A stretch of 64,000 nt of DNA from Spirodela intermedia (lineage: Eukaryota > Streptophyta > Magnoliopsida > Alismatales > Araceae). Positions 49,801 through 64,000 of this stretch are shown piece by piece. Below the pieces are notes generated by a model. It made no database searches. It saw nothing but the letters and a program-made list of their open reading frames with translations, and was not told where the DNA came from. Numbering within the stretch: position 1 is the first letter of the stretch; every line of letters starts with the position of its first letter. The stretch is from assembly GCA_902729315.2 (NCBI GenBank), contig LR746274.1:1-64000 (forward strand), given 5' to 3'. Made by a program: the position numbers and the translations under genes.

Positions 49801-52800
49801 CTCCCTTTATATTTAAATACTATCTTGAGTGCGATGAAACTCATCAAATATTTTTAATTTATCAAAGCATAGAAGCAACTGTTAATGAGCAGTTGTTCTT
49901 TAATTTTTTAAATTCCTTTATAGAACCAATGGGCAGGTCAAATTCAGAATTGTTTTTTGGAAGAATAATTTGCCTTCATTTAGCTCAGACCGTGTTACAA
50001 GGCAGGGGAAGGTATCACATGAAGATTGGATTCTACTTAAAATGATATTTAGAAATTTTCTTCTCTGTCTGAGAATGGTGCACAATGTGAAAACAAACGG
50101 ACATGTGACGGAACCATTGTCATTCTTAAGCTTTTGAAATTGTGAAAAATCTGGTTGTCGTTGATAGTAGGGAATGGAAATGCTCATTTCTGTGATTTTG
50201 CAAAATCTGTTCCGTCTTTTTATGGCATTGTGTCTCTTGTGCCACTTTTTTCTCCCTTGAAAAGGATAACCTTGCATGTCTTCCGGCTGATGATTATATT
50301 GTTTGATAATTGGATGGGAAACATGATTAAACCATACCTTCAAGAGTATTTGCATTCTTTGAGACGTAGGGCAGAGATAAATAAGAAACAACAAATACGG
50401 TGCCTATGTTTTTTCTTGACATGTGTTGGTTTTGGGAACATATTTTGACAGATCAGCTGTATTTTTACGTTTTTTGTTTCTAAAATGTTTAATCTTTTTT
50501 TCCTCTAATAGGTGGTTTGGAGTACAGTTGAATCCTCATATTTTGGGAGTTGATCTCAAGTAAGTAAACCTACATCAAGTGTCTTTGCAAAAATTGTATT
50601 CGATTTGGATGTTTAAGCAAGTGTCTTCTCTGTACCTTTGTGCAATATCTACCTCAAACATGGCCAGAAGTACTTTTTGTTAAACATGGTTGAAATTCTG
50701 ACGTGTTTTTTTACCCTCTTTCCCAAGCAGCATTCCAAGTGTGCATGTTTGGTACCGACACACATTGCCAGAATTGCAGAAATGTTCATTGACCTCATTC
50801 ATTTCACCTCATCTGCAGGTTTTTCTTTGTTAGAGCTGGTATGATTGGATGGTTACTGATCAATCTTTCTATTTTCTCGAAAAGCCTCCAAAATGGGGAC
50901 GCAAATCTTTCAATGGTCCTTTATCAGCTCTTTTGTGCGGTAAGATGCAAATTTGCTGAATTCTTGATATGGAGAATGGTGTCTTTAGTCTACTAAAATC
51001 GTTTTTCCCCCCCTCTTTCTCTCTCTCTCTCTCTCTCTCTCTGTGTAGATATACACTGTTGACTACTTTGTTTATGAAGAATACATGACCTCCACGTAAG
51101 TTGTTTTTTTCTGTTGAATTTGCTTATCTTACCATCAAAAGAAAGTTATTTGAATCTTATAGATTTTTGCATTTATTTGTTAACTTAACTTGTTAGTAAA
51201 CATAATTTTTTTGTGTTGTACACAATCATGGAAGTTTGCTTTAGGAAAATGATTGATTCTACTATACTTTTCAGAATTTTTTTGTCAGCGTTAGACATTA
51301 ACTTGCGGAACATAAAACTTGTTCTTCGACTTTATCATTCTGCCTGTGTAAATGGACAAAGTGGTGATCGAAAGAGAAATTATGCAGTTTTTTTACGGTC
51401 ATCCATCACCTGAACTGCGACTGCTAGAAAAAGAAGTCTCACAATTCCTAGTTATTTTATGATGACCATCATTGTCTTTTTTAAAGGAGTTGGCTCTTGT
51501 GCCTTTTAAAATATATTCGAATGCAATGGAAATGAATTATGTCAGTCTGATTGATTCTGGTTCATTTTCTAAAGTAATACTCAACCTTGCGTCAAGCATC
51601 CTTAGAGTTTCCTTCTCATGCCAAAGATTGAAGTTGCCAACAAGCATGAGTAGATTCATCCACAAAGATAATTAGCATGTAATCTATTGAAAATGGATGT
51701 ATATTTGCCAACTTGTTGAAATTTTAATATAATATAATTCTTAAATTGGTAAATTGGTACAACTATTTCCAGTTTGGTGTTACGAAACTGACTAAAAAGC
51801 ATTTAACTTCGCTAGATGCGAAAAATTCTGTAAAAATTTGGGTGCATGTCGTTTGAATAAACATATGTGTTTTCAGTCCCAAAACGGCCGTTCATTTATT
51901 TTTCATTATTGAAATCATCATAAGGTGTATGAAACGAGCGTTCACATCTATACACAATCAAAAGGTAGTGGGAGGTCTTTGGTGAGGGTTGAATAGTTTA
52001 GGAAGAAATTAGGACACTGTGCAAGTGTCCACCTAACTGAACTGATAGTTGTCAGCTAAATAGCCGGAGGATGCAATTTTTTCTTCTGAACGAAAGCATT
52101 GCAAAGCTTTGACTGACATGCTATTGATATTTATCCATTCTGTACAGCTTCACTGCTACTTTGAAGTCTCTGTCTTTTTGTAACCCTGTGTTGGCCTACA
52201 GATTATAACTGTGCACTGCCGGGTTATTCTAATCTGCACGTTGATTTCTTCCTTCTGTCTTCAGATTTATTTTTTCCCAGTGGTTTTGTGGCAATGTTCA
52301 GTGAGTTAGGTATCTCGTTCTCTAGTATGATGTCCATCTAATGCAACTATATTATTGACCTACAGATGGGATATTATAGCAGAACGGCTCGGCTTCATGT
52401 TGGTGTTTGGGGATCTAGTTTGGGTTCCTTTTACTTTTAGCATCCAGGTATGAGGAGATAAACTGAGATGGTCTATCTATACTCGGATTTTGGTTTTCGA
52501 ATTGAAGTGCATTCAAGAAGCAGACGTTGCCTGAAACAATGGCCTGTTTTTTTGGTTTTTTGTTACATGGATGAAGTTATTTTATTTGATCTGTGCAATG
52601 GTGAGTTTTTTTTTTAGTTGCTTAAGGATTAAAATGTATGTGACGTTTAATTTTTAATCTGTAAGATTTCGGTCATCTACTCCCATATGTTTACTGTTTA
52701 GATTTTCTGTGAGGATGTTGTTAAGATAACTAAAAGTTCAGATAACTCATTTGTGTTACAGATTAATCAGTTTGGTTATCATTTTCCCACCACCACAGCT

Positions 52801-53974
52801 TGAATTGAACATGCTAGTAATTTTGTATTAGATTTTACACCAGTATTTTTTTTTCATTTTTTTCAAAACAAAACATGCAGACGAACTATTTGACAAGGAT
52901 GAATCAATGGCTCATTCTGTAACGGGACGCTTTGTTTTGATACGCTCTAATGCTCTTTTTGACTGCGCCTCAATGTCTTTATTGTATAAAAAAATTACTA
53001 ATTAAATCAGTTTCTTTTAGTCTCAAAAGCATTAGCCCTCCGTAGGGCTGAAGTAGAATTTTTGTGTGACTAATCGTTTCATTTCGGTTTAGGGCTGGTG
53101 GCTTTTGGATAATCAAGTTAAGACAACCAAAGCAGCCGCTATTGCAAACTGCTTAGTTTTTCTGATCGGGTTGGTCATTTCTTGTTTTTTTTTTCTTTCG
53201 TTCTTTTTTTTGTGTCACTTGTTCTTAAAGGTTTGTGAACGTGATATATCCCAAGTGCCAAAATGGGATTCTACTCGGATTATTAGAGCTTATTTGTGCG
53301 TGATGTGTACTATTTACCATCCAGCTATCGCGTATTTAGAGGAGCAAACATGCAAAAGCACGTTTTTAAAAAGAACCCTGCTGCACCCATATGGGGTAAG
53401 CCTCCAAAGGTTATTGGCGGGAAACTCTTGGCTTCAGGCTACTGGTGAGCATTCTTGATTGATCGTTCCTTCCGAAATATTGTGCGCCTCGACATCGGAT
53501 TTTCGTGCAGAGCCTCCTGTCTTTTTATGGAATCTTGGAAGGTAGATTAGCTGGCTGAGAAATTTAGTATAGGGACGTGACCTGCTTTGTTCTTTCTTGA
53601 AGCTGAGCACCCCATGTACCGATCTCAGAACGAAAATAATCTTCTGTCTACGTATATGTGGCAGGGGAATGTCGAGGCACTGCAATTATCTTGGAGATCT
53701 ACTCATTGCGCTGTCATTCAGTCTGCCATGCGGAGCAACGTAAGCTTCCCATCCATCCGGTGCTAATTATCAGCGCGCGCCCATCGATTCCTAAGATCGG
53801 TCGTCTCTCCTGTTTTGCAGTTCGGTCGTACCGTACTTCTATCCCTTCTATCTTCTCGTGCTGCTTGTGTGGAGGGAGCGAAGGGACGAGGCAAGATGCT
53901 CGCAGAAGTACAAGGAGACATGGGCAGAATACTGCAGGCTCGTCCCATGGAGGATTTTGCCGTACGTCTACTAG
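46874..53974 (+). CDS. FK: Delta(14)-sterol reductase (FACKEL)
   Basis: Thirteen exons: 46874-46927, 47067-47184, 48111-48181, 48523-48579, 49513-49604, 50512-50559, 50819-50939, 51049-51095, 52366-52447, 53093-53169, 53325-53444, 53665-53739, 53821-53974. They join in phase to 371 residues (Arabidopsis FK 369). This ER membrane enzyme uses NADPH to reduce the C14-15 double bond after CYP51 in sterol synthesis; loss in Arabidopsis disturbs embryo patterning. Seen are [25 protein letters not shown], the ERG24 signature [64 protein letters not shown] and [20 protein letters not shown], ending [15 protein letters not shown]. For exon 1 the consensus donor GTAAGT at 46928 was chosen; using a GT at 47024 would leave a 43-base intron and 32 extra residues that relatives lack. 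Confidence 0.96.
51018..51042 (+). repeat. (CT)n tract at the intron 7 acceptor of the sterol reductase gene
   Basis: About 12 CT units end six bases before the acceptor AG at 51047-51048, forming the polypyrimidine tract of that splice site. Confidence 0.9.
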
Positions 53975-54724
53975 TAGAAGACGGGGATTGTTTGGGCTGT
54001 TGATGGGCCGCTTCTAGGCCGTATTTCTGCCTGGAGTGGATGGAAGATGGAACCATAGACACACCCTCCACTGAGGACTGTTGCATTCGCCTCTGCGGGC
54101 GTCCTGCTTTATTCTCTTGCCGAGGAAATCCTCCTACTTTCCAAGGGGGGATGAAAAATGAAGGTTTATTTCCACTCCCACGCACACCACGCGACGCCCT
54201 GGTGTGTTCTGGCATTGGCAACCTCTGTATCCAGTGATGCAGACTGGAGACCTTTCATACGCCCCCCAATCCATTCCTCACCCGCCGCGCTTCGGGCCTT
54301 CCCCAGCTTGTTTCGCATCGCATCTCGCATCGGTTAATCTTCATCAGACTGACCTTTCCAGCCCACGAGAGATTGATTACACGGTCCTCCAGCTCCCGTG
54401 GCAAGTGGGCGTGGGAGAAGACGAGCATTCCAACGTTCAAGGTTCATCGGAGTCGGCAAAAAGAGAGAAGGCGTGGAAACAATCCGCACTCCTCCACCAG
54501 GGAGTTCCCGTCCTTTGACCAGACTGGCCGCGATCGGGGGTGGCAATGCAGAGTCCGTACAAGGGGGGGGGTTCCGACAGTCTAGTCTCTTGTTGTCGAT
54601 CGGCGCTGACCAGGAGGCCCCGAGGTGTTACGGTCTCAGCACACACGGGGACCCCGCCGCGGGGCGAGAATCCCGCGGCCCCCGCAGCAAGCGCCCTCCG
54701 TTTGATCCCCCTAAAAAGAGGGCG

Positions 54725-54755
54725 GGCTGGCTGGCTGGCTGGCTGGCTGGTTGGC
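54725..54755. repeat. (GGCT)n microsatellite
   Basis: About seven GGCT units with one GGTT variant near the end. Confidence 0.9.
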
Positions 54756-55045
54756 TCTCCCTTAAACGCGGGCTAAAAAGGCAAACATGGCTCAGAGGGC
54801 TGTGCAGAAGCATCCTCTCACATGGAAGTCATCCTAACCCCCTTCCTCTGTTTCAGGAGCATCTGACTGGGGACATGTCCGGATGCGAGCCGTCGACCAC
54901 AGCGCAGTTGACCAGAGCACCAGCCCCTGCGACGGCTCGACCTGCATCGTGAAAAAGCCTGCCAAGTTCCCCTCTCGACGGGTTCAGCTTCCGTCCGATT
55001 CCTGCGAGAAACAAATTTCACAAATAAATTAATATTTCACTGAGT

Positions 55046-55070
55046 TAGTCAGCCAGTCAGTCAGTCAGTC
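55046..55070. repeat. (AGTC)n microsatellite
   Basis: Six AGTC-type units, the second being AGCC. Confidence 0.88.
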
Positions 55071-55467
55071 ACACCGTGCGACAACCCTTCTTAAAATCCC
55101 TCCCAGGCCGGCAACTGCTCCGCGGTCTTCATCATGGCTTAGGCGAAGAAACTTCACGGCCATGCCTTGTCTAGCCTCACACAGACAGATGCCCCTGCTG
55201 ACCAACTAGGTTGAACAAGAACCGTTGACGACCCTGGGTCCATCCTTGCTCCATGAGTAGCACAGTGGGAGGGAAGCAAGAAACAGCGTGCGCATGCATA
55301 CACTCGACTATGGATGAAAACTCAAATCAGAACTATAGACCAGAATCACATCTTTCTAGAGTAACCCACGGGTTGGGTTGGGTTGGGCGGGGCCTTTCCC
55401 TCAGCAATTGCAAGAGACGGAAAACATTGCCAAAAATAACTAGGAACTCTGCTCTACAGATCAGGAG

Positions 55468-63111
<7,644 letters not shown>

Positions 63112-63614
63112 CCCGTCGCAGATGCGGAATCAAAGCCACCACGAGAGACGCCCAAACCGCTGCTCTAACATGGAGCCGGAACGAGCAGCGGATGGAAGCG
63201 GCGGCGGCGGCGGCGGGGGAAGAGGATCCGCGAGGGAGCGAGGGAGGGCGAGGCGAGGGGACAGGGGGGCACGGGAGGTAATTAAACGGGCCGCAGGGGG
63301 GCTGTTTTTTTTCTTAAATGGCGGACGCTGACGGCGGGGTGCTTTGGGTAAAATCGTTATCAGGAACACAGCCACACACCTAGTATCCAATATGACTAAA
63401 ATACCCTCAACCCCCATCTTCCTCAACCTACGAACGTACAAGGGACCGTATGGACACTAACGTGTAGCCGGGCTGGCTCATGTGGGCTGGCCATCGACGT
63501 TGGCCCATCAGAGCTCTCCCCCGATGGGCCTCACCCCGGCGCAACTGAGGCGATCGGCCCATCTAACTAAGGCAAGAATATGACCCACATCCCTATGTTT
63601 GAGACCCGGGGGCG
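63112..63614. other. Promoter region of the PCF11-like gene and 3' flank of the ERF gene
   Basis: About 500 bases of GC-rich sequence between two minus-strand genes, with a GGC-repeat stretch (about 63199-63222) likely in the PCF11-like 5' leader. No coding function is supported. Confidence 0.55.
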
Positions 63615-64000
63615 TCACCAGAGCGCCCATTGTGAGGCGGAGTCCAGGTGGCCGTCCACGTGGTCCAAGTCGAAGGCCCAGAAGAGGGTGGTCGGGGAGA
63701 GGAGCACCCCCTCCGCCATGCTGACCAGCAGCCCCGGCAGGTCGAACAGCGCATCCTCGTCTAGGAACGCCGTTGCGAGCGGCGCCGGAGCTTCAACCGG
63801 CATCGGCGGTGGCGGCGACGAGAAGGAAGGGGCGGAGAGGGGGGCCGGGGGGGAGACGGGGTGGCGGAACATCGCCGCTGCCTCGACGACGGCGCTTCTG
63901 ATGTCGTCGGCGGCGGGGGACTGGGCGCGCGGGAGCAGCCACTCGGAGTCGGGGAAGTTGAGGACGGCAGAGCGCCCGCGCAGAGCGAGCGCGGCGACGT
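63615..64000 (-). CDS. AP2/ERF (DREB-type) transcription factor, C-terminal part, cut by window edge
   Basis: The minus-strand frame is open from the window edge to a TGA at 63615-63617, giving 128 complete codons. It enters within the AP2 domain's last helix: (D)VAALALRGRSAVLNFPDSEW then LLPRA, followed by ADDIRSAVVEAAAMFR, both typical of DREB/ERF proteins just after the DNA-binding surface. Then comes a proline/serine-rich region and the acidic motif ALFDLPGLLVSMAEGVLLSP, common at DREB C-termini and thought to act in activation. It ends SASQWALW. The DNA-binding front half lies beyond 64000. Subgroup (TINY/A-4-like or DREB1-like) cannot be fixed from this part. Confidence 0.9.
   Translation of the reverse strand, partial: VAALALRGRSAVLNFPDSEWLLPRAQSPAADDIRSAVVEAAAMFRHPVSPPAPLSAPSFSSPPPPMPVEAPAPLATAFLDEDALFDLPGLLVSMAEGVLLSPTTLFWAFDLDHVDGHLDSASQWALW

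Larger units (their letters stand above)
53975..55467. other. Intergenic region between convergent genes, with short tandem repeats
   Basis: About 1.5 kb between the stop of the sterol reductase gene (+) and the stop of the PCF11-like gene (-), including both 3' untranslated regions. It has a (GGCT)n run (54725-54755), an (AGTC)n run (55046-55070) and a short GGGTT run (55373-55388). Open frames here are repeat- and composition-driven. Confidence 0.6.

Noticed and set aside
53763-54221. 152-residue minus-strand frame over the sterol reductase last exon
   Set aside because: Antisense shadow of a well-supported exon.
55373-55388. GGGTT run as an interstitial telomere
   Set aside because: Only about three units, five bases long and not the plant heptamer.

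Overview
This is the end of a plant nuclear chromosome. The first 309 bases are the plant-type telomere repeat CCCTAAA, and inside it lies a gene-bearing subtelomere with ordinary spliced plant genes: short GT-AG introns, GC-rich first exons and AT-rich introns. The encoded proteins (cytosolic pyruvate kinase, sterol C-14 reductase, GABA transporter) most resemble the rice versions I know, so a monocot is likely. I cannot name the species.

Region 1 (1-5.4 kb) is the telomere and its invaders. Two poly(A)-tailed retroposons sit inside telomeric repeat. Each is flanked by a target-site duplication made of variant telomere sequence: CCCTAAACCCTATA at 296-309 and 781-794, and CCTAAACCTTA at 803-813 and 4881-4891. 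The inner one (814-4880) is a decayed LINE with remnants of an endonuclease C-terminus, reverse transcriptase, zf-RVT and RNase H. Both have the poly(A) end toward the chromosome interior. Directly inside them, 11 bases after the last telomeric base, starts a broken LRR-protein gene. With the insertions removed, the telomere would run straight into that gene.

Region 2 (5.4-20 kb) is mostly AT-rich spacer. It holds a two-exon LURP1-related (LOR) gene (8769-9762, +) and an eleven-exon mRNA cap guanine-N7 methyltransferase 2-like gene (13442-19000, +) with two probable GC-AG introns.

Region 3 (20-43.4 kb) holds a complete 16-exon cytosolic pyruvate kinase (-), an intronless MEF8/DYW2-like PPR-DYW RNA-editing protein (-), a 4 kb AT-rich gap, a twin-CX9C DUF3128/EMI1-family gene (+) whose usual last exon is not found, and a seven-exon GABA transporter (-).

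Region 4 (46.9-64 kb) holds a thirteen-exon delta(14)-sterol reductase (FACKEL, +), a six-exon PCF11/PCFS4-like cleavage-polyadenylation factor (-) converging on it, and the C-terminal part of an AP2/ERF factor (-) that runs off the window edge.

The genes are independent housekeeping and regulatory loci, not a pathway cluster. The unusual biology is at the chromosome tip: repeated retroposition into telomeric DNA. For every multi-exon gene the exon lengths sum to a whole number of codons with matching splice phases. Coordinates come from reading by eye.
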